A stretch of 64,000 nt of DNA. Source: Collinsella aerofaciens. Its GTDB lineage: Bacteria > Actinomycetota > Coriobacteriia > Coriobacteriales > Coriobacteriaceae. The stretch lies in the NCBI RefSeq assembly GCF_005844325.1, contig NZ_SPFY01000009.1, positions 1 to 64,000 on the forward strand. Direction: 5' to 3'. A program made the position numbers and the translations under genes. Below are positions 46,451 through 54,957 of this stretch, piece after piece. Below the pieces are notes generated by a model. That model was not told where the DNA came from and did not search any database. It was given only the letters and a program-made list of their open reading frames with translations. Every line of letters starts with the position of its first letter. Within the stretch, counting starts at the first letter, position 1.

Positions 46451-47946
46451 ACGCCCTCCTCGATAATGCGGTAGACATACTCCATGTCGAGCGCTCCGCG
46501 CACGACGTCGGCCAGGCGGTCGAACTCGCGCGCACGGTGATCGGCCGCGGACGCCGCGCCCGCAGCACCCACGACGCTCTCGGGCAGGCCGCGCATGCGC
46601 GCGAGCGAGCGCGCGAGGGCGAGCGCCACCCCCGGTTCGTCGAACAGGCCGTGGAGATAGGTTCCGAACACGTTTCCGCAGGCCGCGCCTTCTGGTTTGC
46701 CGCCAATCGTGCCCGCAGGGGCGCAGGAGACGGTCGTTTCGCCGTCGTGAATCTCGTACCCACGCGCCGTCATGCCGTTCCACACCGAGAACGCGCCTTG
46801 GGCGCCCGTGATGCGCAGCTCCGACTGGGCGAGGCGCTTTTCCTCCTTGAACACCGTACTTGCAGGGATGAGCCCGAGCCCGCGCGCGGTGCCAGCGCCT
46901 TCCCTGCCGTGCGGGTCCGAAAGCTCGTCTCCCAAAAGCTGGTAGCCTCCGCATATGCCGAGCACCGGCGTGCCCGCGCCCGAAAGCGCGCGTACACAGG
47001 CTCCGATGCCGCTAGCCGCAAGCCAGCGCGCGTCGTCGACCGTGGACTTCGAGCCGGGAAGCACCACCAGGTCGGGTCGGCCCAGATCGGTCGTCGAGGA
47101 AACGTAGCGCACGCCCATGCCGGGCACGCGCGAAAGCGGGTCGAAGTCGGTGAAGTTCGACAGATGCGGAAGGCGCACGACGGCGACGTCGATGACGCCG
47201 CGCGCCTCGCGGGCAGTTAGGCGCGGCGCGAGCGAGTCCTCGTCGTCCAGGTCGAGCGTAAGATACGGCACGACCCCCACGACGGGAACCCCGCACATTT
47301 TCTCGAGCGGAGCCAAACCCGGACGCAGGATTTCCACATCGCCGCGGAACTTGTTCACCATAAGCCCCCGCAAAAGCGCGCGGTCCTCGGGCGCAAGGAG
47401 CGCGACCGTGCCGTAGAGCTGGGCAAACACCCCGCCTGGGTCGATGTCGCCCGCGAGCAGCACGGGGGAGGACACGGCGCGCGCGAGCCCCATGTTGACG
47501 ATGTCGTTTTCGGCAAGGTTGATTTCGACGGGACTGCCGGCGCCCTCGATGACGATGACGTCGTTTTCCTCCGCGAGCGAATCGAACGCCTCCAAAATCT
47601 GCGGCATGAGCGCCTTCTTTCGCGCGAAGTAGTCCCTCGCAGCGAAGGCTCCCTGCGCCTTGCCGGCCACGATGAGCTGGCTTCGGTGATCGCTTTCGGG
47701 CTTGAGCAGGATGGGGTTCATGCGCACGTCGGGCGCGATGCCGCACGCCTCGGCCTGCATGATCTGAGCGCGCCCCATCTCGAGCCCGTCGGCCGTGACA
47801 CCGCTGTTGAGCGCCATGTTCTGGCTCTTGAAGGGAGCCACGCGCAGGCCGTCCTGCGAAAGCACACGGCACAGCCCCGCCGCAAGCAGGCTCTTCCCCG
47901 CGTTCGACATGGTGCCCTGGATCATGATGGGCTTCGCCCTACCCAC
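46447..47946 (-). CDS. cbiP: Cobyric acid synthase
   Basis: 499 residues; amidates four side chains of adenosylcobyrinate diamide using glutamine and ATP. The GTG at 47944-47946 has a near-perfect AAGGAGGT eight bases upstream, and the protein begins VGRAKPIMIQGTMSNAGKS. FKSQNMALNSG, VIEGAGSPVEINL and the ATP-domain features lead to a GATase domain with the nucleophile in VLGICGGYQLLG and the His in YLHGLFDEPG. It overlaps the cobD stop by eight bases. Confidence 0.94.
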   Translation of the reverse strand: MGRAKPIMIQGTMSNAGKSLLAAGLCRVLSQDGLRVAPFKSQNMALNSGVTADGLEMGRAQIMQAEACGIAPDVRMNPILLKPESDHRSQLIVAGKAQGAFAARDYFARKKALMPQILEAFDSLAEENDVIVIEGAGSPVEINLAENDIVNMGLARAVSSPVLLAGDIDPGGVFAQLYGTVALLAPEDRALLRGLMVNKFRGDVEILRPGLAPLEKMCGVPVVGVVPYLTLDLDDEDSLAPRLTAREARGVIDVAVVRLPHLSNFTDFDPLSRVPGMGVRYVSSTTDLGRPDLVVLPGSKSTVDDARWLAASGIGACVRALSGAGTPVLGICGGYQLLGDELSDPHGREGAGTARGLGLIPASTVFKEEKRLAQSELRITGAQGAFSVWNGMTARGYEIHDGETTVSCAPAGTIGGKPEGAACGNVFGTYLHGLFDEPGVALALARSLARMRGLPESVVGAAGAASAADHRAREFDRLADVVRGALDMEYVYRIIEEGV

Positions 47947-49162
47947 GGGTATCGACCTCCTTCGCCGAGCCTCGGCCATCCGCGCCCGCCATAGCGCCGC
48001 TGCAAGAAGCGCCGCCCCGTTCGTCGGGTTCGCCTTCGCCCGATGCGCCTTCCGCCCGAAGCGCGCGGCTGAACGCCATCGCAAGCCGGGCATTCTCCTT
48101 GTGCGTGCGCACGGCGACGCGGCACCAGAAACGGGACAGTATCGAAAACGAGTCGCACGTGCGGACCAAAAGCCCCTGTTTATACAGGCGCTCGGGGATG
48201 TCTTTCGCCGGCGTGCGGACTAAAAGGAAGTTCGCATCCGACGGCACGACGGAAAGCCCGAGCGAGGAGAGCTCGTGGGAAAGCCACGCTCGCTCGCCCG
48301 CCAATACATCGCGCGTGCGCGAGACGTATTCGACGTCTTCCAGGGCGGCGATGCCCGCGGCCTCGGCGACCGAGGAGACGGGCCACGCCTGCCCCGCCCG
48401 ACGAATCCCCTCGATGAGTTGGGCGTTTCCGCTGATCAGATACCCCAACCGCAACCCTGCCATTCCGTAGAGCTTGGTGAACGCGGAGAGCACGGCCACA
48501 TGGTGCGAACACGCGGCGCGTGCGGCCACGCTCCTTTCGCGGGCGTCGGGCGCAAATCCGAGGAAGCACTCGTCCACGACGAGCAGCGCGCCCACCTGCT
48601 CGCAGCGGCAAGCCGCGGCATCGATCACGCGGGGGTCGACGAGGCGCCCCGTCGGGTTGTTCGGATTGCAGAGGTACGCCACGTCTCCCGGCCCCTCGAT
48701 CGCGCGGGCGAAGGAGGCGGGCACGTCGAAGTCATCCGCCTCGGAGAGCGGGAACTCCTGCACGCATGCACCGTAGTACGATGCCGCCTCCGCATATTCA
48801 GAGAACGTCGGCGCGCACACGACGATGCGTTTCGGGCGCACCGCCGCGGCGAGCCGCCAGATGATGTCAGACGCGCCCGCGCCGCAGACGATAGTATCTT
48901 CGGGAATGCCCTGGGCGCGCCCTAGGGCGCGAACGAGTGCGAGGCTTTCCCTATCGGGGTAGGCGTCGATTCGAGAAAGCGCCTTGCAAGCTGCGGCGAC
49001 GGCGCGCGGCGAGGGGCCTGCCGGATTCACGTTCACCGAGAAGTCAATGAGGTCGGAGGCGCCCCCCTCGCAAGCGATGCCGAGCGATTGCGAGCTGCCC
49101 CCATGCGTACGGGCGCGCAGGATTCCCCCGGCAGCCTGGGGCGCGGCGTGGTCTTCCCTCAT
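47939..49162 (-). CDS. cobD: Threonine-phosphate decarboxylase-like aminotransferase (CobD)
   Basis: 407 residues, PLP-dependent, fold type I. Makes (R)-1-amino-2-propanol phosphate for the nucleotide loop. DLIDFSVNVNPAGPSP, CNPNNPTGRLVDP, LVVDECFLGFAPDA and the PLP lysine in SAFTKLYGMAGLRLGYL are the family motifs. The ATG at 49160-49162 overlaps cbiB by four bases. A roughly 40-residue Gly/Glu/Ser-rich tail after the normal end overlaps the cbiP start. A related histidinol-phosphate aminotransferase is the alternative, but the context decides for CobD. Confidence 0.9.
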   Translation of the reverse strand: MREDHAAPQAAGGILRARTHGGSSQSLGIACEGGASDLIDFSVNVNPAGPSPRAVAAACKALSRIDAYPDRESLALVRALGRAQGIPEDTIVCGAGASDIIWRLAAAVRPKRIVVCAPTFSEYAEAASYYGACVQEFPLSEADDFDVPASFARAIEGPGDVAYLCNPNNPTGRLVDPRVIDAAACRCEQVGALLVVDECFLGFAPDARERSVAARAACSHHVAVLSAFTKLYGMAGLRLGYLISGNAQLIEGIRRAGQAWPVSSVAEAAGIAALEDVEYVSRTRDVLAGERAWLSHELSSLGLSVVPSDANFLLVRTPAKDIPERLYKQGLLVRTCDSFSILSRFWCRVAVRTHKENARLAMAFSRALRAEGASGEGEPDERGGASCSGAMAGADGRGSAKEVDTRG

Positions 49163-50133
49163 GCCATCGCCCCCACGGCGAGCACGACCGCCGCGCGCGC
49201 GGCGCCGAAGACGACGAGCGCGCATACGGACGCGGCGAGCATGAGCCTTGTCGCCCGTGCGATGTCGCCCCACTCGATTTCGCGGGACGCGTCGCCTATC
49301 GTCGGTTTCTCAACGAGCTTGCCGAAATACACCGCGGGTCCCGCCAGGCGCAGCCCGAGCGCGCCCGCGCACGCTGACTCGGTCTGCGCCGAGTTGGGGC
49401 TCGCATGGCGACGCCTGTCGCGGCGCCAGATGCGCGCCGCCCCGCGCGCGTCGAGCCCGACGATCGGGCACACGGCGATCATGAGCAGGGCCGATAAGCG
49501 CGAGGGAATCCAGTTCACCGCATCGTCGAGGCGCGCCGAGGCGCAGCCGAAGTCGATGTAGCGCTCATTTTTGTAGCCCACCATGCTGTCGAGCGTGTTC
49601 ACCGCCTTGTACGCCATGCCCAAGGGCGCACCCCCGATCATAAGGTAGAAAAGCGGCGCGATGACGCCGTCGCTCGCGTTCTCCGCCACCGTTTCCACGG
49701 CGGCGCGCGCAACGCCCTGCTCGTCGAGAACAGACGTGTCGCGTCCCACGATGAGCCCGACGGCTTCGCGAGCCGCGACAAGGCCGCCCTTCGAGAACGC
49801 GCGGGCCACGGCCAGGCTCTGGCGGCGAAGCTCGCATGCCGCGAGAATCTGATAGCTTGCCCATGCCTCGGCCACGAAGCGCAAGCCGGAGTGAACCATG
49901 CCGCAAAGATGCAGGATTCCCCAGGTCAAAAGCCCACACGCAAGCGGAAGCGCCACGGCGAGCACAAGCCCTGCGGCGCGCGTGCCCGCGGACGTTTGCG
50001 GGAATGCGCCCCGCAGGCGGCCTTCGGCCCACGTGATCGCGCGCCCCATGGCGACGACGGGATGGGGAAGCCAGCGCGGGTCGCCGAAGGCAAGGTCGGC
50101 CGCTAACCCGGCGGCGACGGCAAGAATCGTCAT
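49159..50133 (-). CDS. cbiB: Adenosylcobinamide-phosphate synthase
   Basis: 324 residues, integral membrane; joins aminopropanol phosphate (from CobD) to adenosylcobyric acid. The ATG at 50131-50133 overlaps the preceding stop by one base (TGATG). LAADLAFGDPRWLPHPVVAMG, VGRDTSVLDEQGVARAAVETVAENASDG and NTLDSMVGYKNERY are conserved. Five or so hydrophobic segments. Confidence 0.94.
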   Translation of the reverse strand: MTILAVAAGLAADLAFGDPRWLPHPVVAMGRAITWAEGRLRGAFPQTSAGTRAAGLVLAVALPLACGLLTWGILHLCGMVHSGLRFVAEAWASYQILAACELRRQSLAVARAFSKGGLVAAREAVGLIVGRDTSVLDEQGVARAAVETVAENASDGVIAPLFYLMIGGAPLGMAYKAVNTLDSMVGYKNERYIDFGCASARLDDAVNWIPSRLSALLMIAVCPIVGLDARGAARIWRRDRRRHASPNSAQTESACAGALGLRLAGPAVYFGKLVEKPTIGDASREIEWGDIARATRLMLAASVCALVVFGAARAAVVLAVGAMA

Positions 50134-51134
50134 CACCGGGCATCGCCCCCCGAAGCGGGCCGAACGTCGCGAAGGCAGCGCCCATCCCAGGTGGCGGCCC
50201 ATGCACCACCCGGCTCGGTATGCACGTCGAAGTATCCCATTTTCGGGACAGCTAGCTCGGAGAGCAGCGCTTTCACGGTACCCGCGTGAACGACGAAGAC
50301 GGCGCGCCCACTCCCCTGGGCGCGCTCCGATTCGCACGCCTCCCGAAACGCCGCGACGACGCGGCGGGTGAAATCGCTCTTGCCCTCGCCATGCGGGCAG
50401 CGCGTCTCACACCAGGAGTCTACCCAGGCGCGGTAACGCGCATCCTCTTTAAGTTCGGCGGCGCTTCGCCCCTCGAAGTCGCCGAAATCTATCTCGCGCA
50501 GACCGGGGCACGCCATAAGCTCCGCGTTCGGGAAGAGAATGCGTGCCGTCTGGTCGGAGCGGGCCATGCCGCTCGTGATAACACGGAACACGTCACGATC
50601 GCACGCGAGGTCGCGCAAAGCGCGCTCGCCCGCGCTCGACAGGGGCTCGTCGGTGCCCGCCCCGCTGTAGCGATGGTCTTCCGTGCCCGCCGTGGCACCA
50701 TGGCGCACGAAGATGACTTCCAAAGGCGCGCCCGCGCCCAGCGTCCCTCGAGGCGCATCGGCAAGGTTTCCTTTGATGACCTGGGGAATCCCGCACGTCA
50801 TGCGCACGACGACGTCGGCGCGCGCAGCGAGCGCGCATCCCAGGCGCCCCGCGCGCTCGCGCCATTGGGCGTCTTCCGCACGCATAGGGACGACCCCCGA
50901 GCCGACCAAGGTCAGAATCACTGCGTCGAAGCCAATCAGCCGCTCGAGCGCCCGGTCAGCGTCGAGCGTGCGTACGAGTTCCTCAGCACGGTACGCGACA
51001 CGGCCGGCAAAAACCGCGGGCACGACGCCCTCCGCAAGCTGCGCCGCGTCGACGAAATCGTCCGCCGCGAACCCGAGCTTTTCGCGCACGAAGGTCCTCT
51101 TCCCCGAATGCGCGCCACCTACCACGAGCATCAT
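50133..51134 (-). CDS. CobU-like kinase domain fused to alpha-ribazole phosphatase (CobC)
   Basis: 333 residues. Residues 1-150 resemble CobU: P-loop-like VVGGAHSGKRTF, then VGSGVVPMRAEDAQWRERAGRLG and CGIPQVIKG; but I see no His of the HR-x-x-R loop that is guanylylated in true CobU. Residues about 155-333 are a histidine phosphatase with VIFVRHGATAGTEDHRYSG and the second His in FVVHAGTVKALLSE, fitting alpha-ribazole-phosphate phosphatase. A separate, canonical cobU lies two genes upstream. The fusion may therefore combine a non-guanylylating kinase-like domain with CobC. Start ATG overlaps the cobS stop. Confidence 0.85.
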   Translation of the reverse strand: MMLVVGGAHSGKRTFVREKLGFAADDFVDAAQLAEGVVPAVFAGRVAYRAEELVRTLDADRALERLIGFDAVILTLVGSGVVPMRAEDAQWRERAGRLGCALAARADVVVRMTCGIPQVIKGNLADAPRGTLGAGAPLEVIFVRHGATAGTEDHRYSGAGTDEPLSSAGERALRDLACDRDVFRVITSGMARSDQTARILFPNAELMACPGLREIDFGDFEGRSAAELKEDARYRAWVDSWCETRCPHGEGKSDFTRRVVAAFREACESERAQGSGRAVFVVHAGTVKALLSELAVPKMGYFDVHTEPGGAWAATWDGRCLRDVRPASGGDAR

Positions 51135-51898
51135 AGGAGCATGCCCCCCGCCACCAGCATGGCAAGCATCGCGAGCTCGGCCCATTGCAGAAACCATCCG
51201 GCCAAATCCCCCGTCACCCCGCCGAAGCGGGACAGGGCAACATGGCGATACCACGCGAGCGCCAAAAGCCCCGCCACCGCCATAAGGGCGCCGACGGCCC
51301 GAGCGCACGCGACCATCCCTGCAGCCGAAGCCGCAGCGAAAGCGCAAAGCGGCACGACGATCGCCGCGCGCTTCTTCGAAGGCGAGAGTCCCGCGGCCAT
51401 GCCGTCCGCCCGCGCGGCAGGCCAGCATTCAACGGCGAGCCCCGAAAGCGCGCGGGAGAACACGAGCGAGCACAGAAGCGCGAGGAACGCCCCCGCCGTA
51501 AGCGGCAGCGCGGTGAACAGGGAAAACTGCAGAATAAGGTACACGACAACACCGATGACCCCGAAGGCGCCCGCCCGCGGGTCGTGCATGATCTCGAGCT
51601 TTCGCTCGCGCGGGGCCCAACTTGCAAGCGCATCGGAGGTGTCGCAGAGCCCGTCTAGGTGGATGCCACCCGTCACCGCCACAGGCAGCGCCACGAGCAC
51701 GGCCGCGACGATGGTCGCGGGCACGACAAGCAGGTTAGCCACGTACCCCCACGCCGTCATGAGGAAGCCTTCCGCAAGGCCCACCAGGGGAAACGCGGCA
51801 AGCGCATGGGTTGACCCGAAATCGGTCCAGGCCGATTTCGGGACGGGGATGCGCGAGAACGTTCCGAACGCCGCGCCGATTGCCTCTGCTATCTTCAC
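51131..51898 (-). CDS. cobS: Adenosylcobinamide-GDP ribazoletransferase (cobalamin synthase)
   Basis: 255 residues, polytopic membrane protein joining the upper and lower halves of cobalamin. The GTG at 51896-51898 overlaps the cobU stop (GTGA) and gives AFGTFSRIPVP near the N-terminus. GGIHLDGLCDTSDALAS and MHDPRAGAFGVIG are the conserved metal/substrate motifs, and GGVTGDLAGWFLQW is the C-terminal one. A small palindrome within its 5' part (around 51818-51847) is noted elsewhere. Confidence 0.94.
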   Translation of the reverse strand: MKIAEAIGAAFGTFSRIPVPKSAWTDFGSTHALAAFPLVGLAEGFLMTAWGYVANLLVVPATIVAAVLVALPVAVTGGIHLDGLCDTSDALASWAPRERKLEIMHDPRAGAFGVIGVVVYLILQFSLFTALPLTAGAFLALLCSLVFSRALSGLAVECWPAARADGMAAGLSPSKKRAAIVVPLCAFAAASAAGMVACARAVGALMAVAGLLALAWYRHVALSRFGGVTGDLAGWFLQWAELAMLAMLVAGGMLL

Positions 51899-52443
51899 CT
51901 TGTAGGTCCTTCGCCTTTCATCCACACGGGAATCCCGCATACCACTTCGACTGCGCGGTCGGCCATCGCCGTCACGCCCTCGTTCACGCGCGCGAGCGCG
52001 CGCCTCCACGCCTCGGTCCCCTCATCGTAGCGCATCCCATCGGCGAACACGTCGACGGTGACCACCACCGTATGCACAGCGGCCTGAGCGAGCCGTTCGA
52101 TGCCTCCGAGCACCTCGCGCGCCGCAGCATCGGGGTCACGTGGGGGCAAGCCGCCTTCCGGGAAGAGCTCGTTCGCAACCAGGTTGCCCACGTCCTCCAA
52201 AAGAAGCGTGCAGCCGCGCGGAAGCCCGGGCACTGCGGCGCCCACGTCACGCGTGCGCTCGAGGGTGGAAAACCCCTTGCCCTCGCGCAGCGCCCGATGG
52301 CGCGCGATGCGGCGGGCGCCCTCTTCCCCGAAGGGCTCCATCGTTGCCAGGTACACGCGGGGCCCGTCGTGCCCGAGGCACAGGGACTCGGCGTAGGCGC
52401 TCTTGCCGCTCGCGGCGGCGCCGATAACGAGCGTCACCGTCAT
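51895..52443 (-). CDS. cobU: Adenosylcobinamide kinase/guanylyltransferase
   Basis: 182 residues; phosphorylates adenosylcobinamide and transfers GMP to it. Canonical features: P-loop LVIGAAASGKSAYAESL, YLATMEPFGEE, the guanylylated His region RIARHRALREGKGFSTLE, LLLEDVGNLVANELF and EVVCGIPVWMKG. It starts by overlapping the cobT stop (ATGA). Contrast with the CobU-like domain encoded at 50133-51134. Confidence 0.93.
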   Translation of the reverse strand: MTVTLVIGAAASGKSAYAESLCLGHDGPRVYLATMEPFGEEGARRIARHRALREGKGFSTLERTRDVGAAVPGLPRGCTLLLEDVGNLVANELFPEGGLPPRDPDAAAREVLGGIERLAQAAVHTVVVTVDVFADGMRYDEGTEAWRRALARVNEGVTAMADRAVEVVCGIPVWMKGEGPTR

Positions 52444-53582
52444 TTCCAGGCCTCGAAATGCTCGTAAGCAGCCATGCCGGTCGCCGTGAACGTCTTCCCA
52501 TCCCGGTACACGCGCAGCGCCGAATCCAGAAGGGGCAGATACGCCATGGCGCCCGCGCCCTCGCCCAAGTGCATGCCTGCGTCGAGGGGTGCCTTTATGC
52601 CGAGCTCGCGAAGGAGCTCCTGGCTTGCGGGTTCACTTGATGCGTGGGTGCCCACGAGGTAGCCCAAGGCGTTGGAGCACAGGCGCGCCGCGCACAGGGC
52701 CGCCGTGCAGGATACTACCCCGTCGAGGAGCGCCGGAGCCTTCGAGGCCGCGGCCCCCAGGTAGAAGCCGCACATCGCCGCGATGTCGAAGCCGCCCACC
52801 TTCGAGAGCACGTCGATCGGGTCGGCGGGATCGGGCGAGTTCGCGTCGATAGCGCGCTCGACCACGTCGCGCTTGCGCGCGAGTGAGGCGTCCGAGAGCC
52901 CCGCGCCGCGCCCGACGAGGCTCCGCGCGTCCGCCCGGAGGAGCACTGCGGCCACCGCCGCCGAGGTGGTCGTGTTGCCGATGCCCATCTCGCCCGCGAC
53001 GAGAAGGCGCACGTCGGCGCGGGCAAGCCCGCACGCGACGGCGATTCCGACCTCGATTGCGCGCACGGCCCCATCGCGAGACATAGCGGCGCCGTGCGCG
53101 ATGTTGTCGCTCCCCCGCCGCACGTTCGCGCGCACCATGCGCGCGTCTTCTATGCCCCGGGCCATACCCACGTCGACGGGCACGACCTCGGCACCCGCGA
53201 ACGCCGCCATGCGGCAGGCACTCGTGGCCCCCTCGCACATGTTGCGCGCGACGGCTCGCGTCACGTCTTGCCCGCTTTGCGACACGCCTTCGGCAACGAC
53301 CCCGTTGTCGGAGAAGAATACCGCGAGTGCACGGGGAAACTCGGCCACCTCGGCGCTCCCCTGAGCCGCGGCGATACACGCGACGGCGTCTTCAAAGTCG
53401 CCCAATCCCCGCAAGGGATGCGCGATGGAGTCCCACTCGGCGTACGCGGCGGCGCGGGCGCACTCGTCTGCGGGCGCGATCCGGGAGAGCGCGGCTTCGA
53501 GCACGGCGCCCGGCGCCGACGAGAACGCGCGCTCGACTTCCTCGCGGATGCAGGCCAACGCGGTTTCGGTTGCTTCAGCCAT
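52440..53582 (-). CDS. cobT: Nicotinate-nucleotide-dimethylbenzimidazole phosphoribosyltransferase
   Basis: 380 residues; activates the lower-ligand base as alpha-ribazole phosphate. The ATG at 53580-53582 has GAGGAG upstream and overlaps the cbiA stop by eight bases. FFSDNGVVAEGVSQSGQDVT, PVDVGMARG, EMGIGNTTTSAAV, VGRGAGL, and the catalytic Glu in HLGEGAGAMAYLPLLD are present. The lower ligand in this organism cannot be predicted from this gene. Confidence 0.94.
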   Translation of the reverse strand: MAEATETALACIREEVERAFSSAPGAVLEAALSRIAPADECARAAAYAEWDSIAHPLRGLGDFEDAVACIAAAQGSAEVAEFPRALAVFFSDNGVVAEGVSQSGQDVTRAVARNMCEGATSACRMAAFAGAEVVPVDVGMARGIEDARMVRANVRRGSDNIAHGAAMSRDGAVRAIEVGIAVACGLARADVRLLVAGEMGIGNTTTSAAVAAVLLRADARSLVGRGAGLSDASLARKRDVVERAIDANSPDPADPIDVLSKVGGFDIAAMCGFYLGAAASKAPALLDGVVSCTAALCAARLCSNALGYLVGTHASSEPASQELLRELGIKAPLDAGMHLGEGAGAMAYLPLLDSALRVYRDGKTFTATGMAAYEHFEAWK

Positions 53583-54957
53583 GCCGTCTCCTCTCTGCGA
53601 ACGACGCTGCGGCAGACGCGAACGTGCGCGCAACGTCGGGGTTCGCAGGATAGTACACATGCGGGAAGCCCGCAACCAGGGACGGGGTGGTCGTCATGCA
53701 CGGCCAGCCCTTGTCGCGCCGGGGCTTCTGCGCCCAGAAGTCGCCGCCCGGGCAGGTGGACTGCCAGTAGTGGAACTCGTGCGCGCGGATGCGTGTGCCG
53801 CGCGGCCCGTAGAGCCCGTCGCGTTGGGAAGTGAGCTCCACGTACCCGAAATGGGACAGCCTTCCCCCGTTCTCGCTTGCGCCTTCAAGGGCGCCCGCAA
53901 CAGGCCAGCGCCGCCCCTCGCTATCGGCGATTTCACGCTGCAGGTACAGAAACCCACCGCATTCGGCGACCGTCGGCATGCCGGATTCCACCGCGCGCCG
54001 CACCGCCTCGCGCATAGGCGCGTTCTCGGAGAGCTGCCGCGCATGGAGCTCCGGGTAGCCGCCTCCCAGATAGAGGGCGCTTGTCCCCCGGGGCAACTCA
54101 CTATCACACAAGGGGCTGAAAAAGGCCAGCTCGCAACCCAGGTCCTCGAGCGCGCGCAGGTTCTCCTCGTAGTAGAACGAGAACGCCTCGTCACGGGCGA
54201 CGGCGACGATGGGCCGCGCTCCCGCGATCGGCTCCAACCGGTAAGGTTCCTCGCGGATATCGGGTGCCGTCGCCGCTGTTTCGAGCAAGCGGTCGACGTC
54301 GACGGTCTTTTCCACCAGCTCGGCCATCTTGTCGATGCGCGCGGAGAGCTGCTCGACCTCGTCGGCGGTCACAAGCCCCAGATGCCGGCTTTCGAGCGAG
54401 AACGCCTCGTCGGCGGGGATATTCCCCAAAACCGCGACGCCCGTGTGCTTCTCGATCGCAGGCGCCGCGTAGGCGCAGGCAGCGGCGCTCGTCTTGTTCA
54501 ACACGACGCCGCGCACGTTCGCACAAGGCAGGAACTCGGCGATGCCGCGGATTACGGCGGCGAGCGATAAAGACGCCCCGCGCCCGTTCACCACTAAAAC
54601 GACCGGCGTTTCCGTGTCGCGCGCAACCTGGTAGCTGCTCGCGTCGGCCACGCCGGGCGCCATGCCGTCGTAGAAGCCCATGACCCCCTCGAGCACCGCG
54701 ACATCCGCACTCGCGGCGCCGCGTGCGAGCAGGGCGCGCAGCGTCGGGGCGTCGGTGAAGAAGCCGTCTAAGTTGCCCGAGCGCGCACCCACGACGCGAC
54801 GATGAAAGAGCGGGTCAATGTAGTCGGGGCCGCATTTGAAGGCCGCGCATGCAAGGCCGCGGCGTGCGAGCGCGCGCAGGAGCGCGCACGTAACGACCGT
54901 CTTGCCGCTCCCGCTCGAGGGCGCAGCGACCATGAAGCGCGGGATGGTCGTGCTCAC
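53575..54957 (-). CDS. cbiA: Cobyrinic acid a,c-diamide synthase
   Basis: 460 residues; amidates the a and c side chains. The GTG at 54955-54957 overlaps the cbiET stop by four bases and yields FMVAAPSSGSGKTVVTCAL, an intact ATP motif. FKCGPDYIDPLFH, EGVMGFYDG, PVVLVVNGRG and the GATase domain with Cys in PTVAECGGFLYLQ and His in HEFHYWQ are present. Normal length. Confidence 0.95.
   Translation of the reverse strand: MSTTIPRFMVAAPSSGSGKTVVTCALLRALARRGLACAAFKCGPDYIDPLFHRRVVGARSGNLDGFFTDAPTLRALLARGAASADVAVLEGVMGFYDGMAPGVADASSYQVARDTETPVVLVVNGRGASLSLAAVIRGIAEFLPCANVRGVVLNKTSAAACAYAAPAIEKHTGVAVLGNIPADEAFSLESRHLGLVTADEVEQLSARIDKMAELVEKTVDVDRLLETAATAPDIREEPYRLEPIAGARPIVAVARDEAFSFYYEENLRALEDLGCELAFFSPLCDSELPRGTSALYLGGGYPELHARQLSENAPMREAVRRAVESGMPTVAECGGFLYLQREIADSEGRRWPVAGALEGASENGGRLSHFGYVELTSQRDGLYGPRGTRIRAHEFHYWQSTCPGGDFWAQKPRRDKGWPCMTTTPSLVAGFPHVYYPANPDVARTFASAAASFAERRRHG

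Noticed and set aside
51818-51847. Palindrome CCCGAAATCGG/CCGATTTCGGG with adjacent GGGACGGGG in cobS
   Set aside because: Lies inside the coding region of cobS and keeps its frame; not annotated as a regulatory site, only mentioned with the palindrome at 35399-35542.
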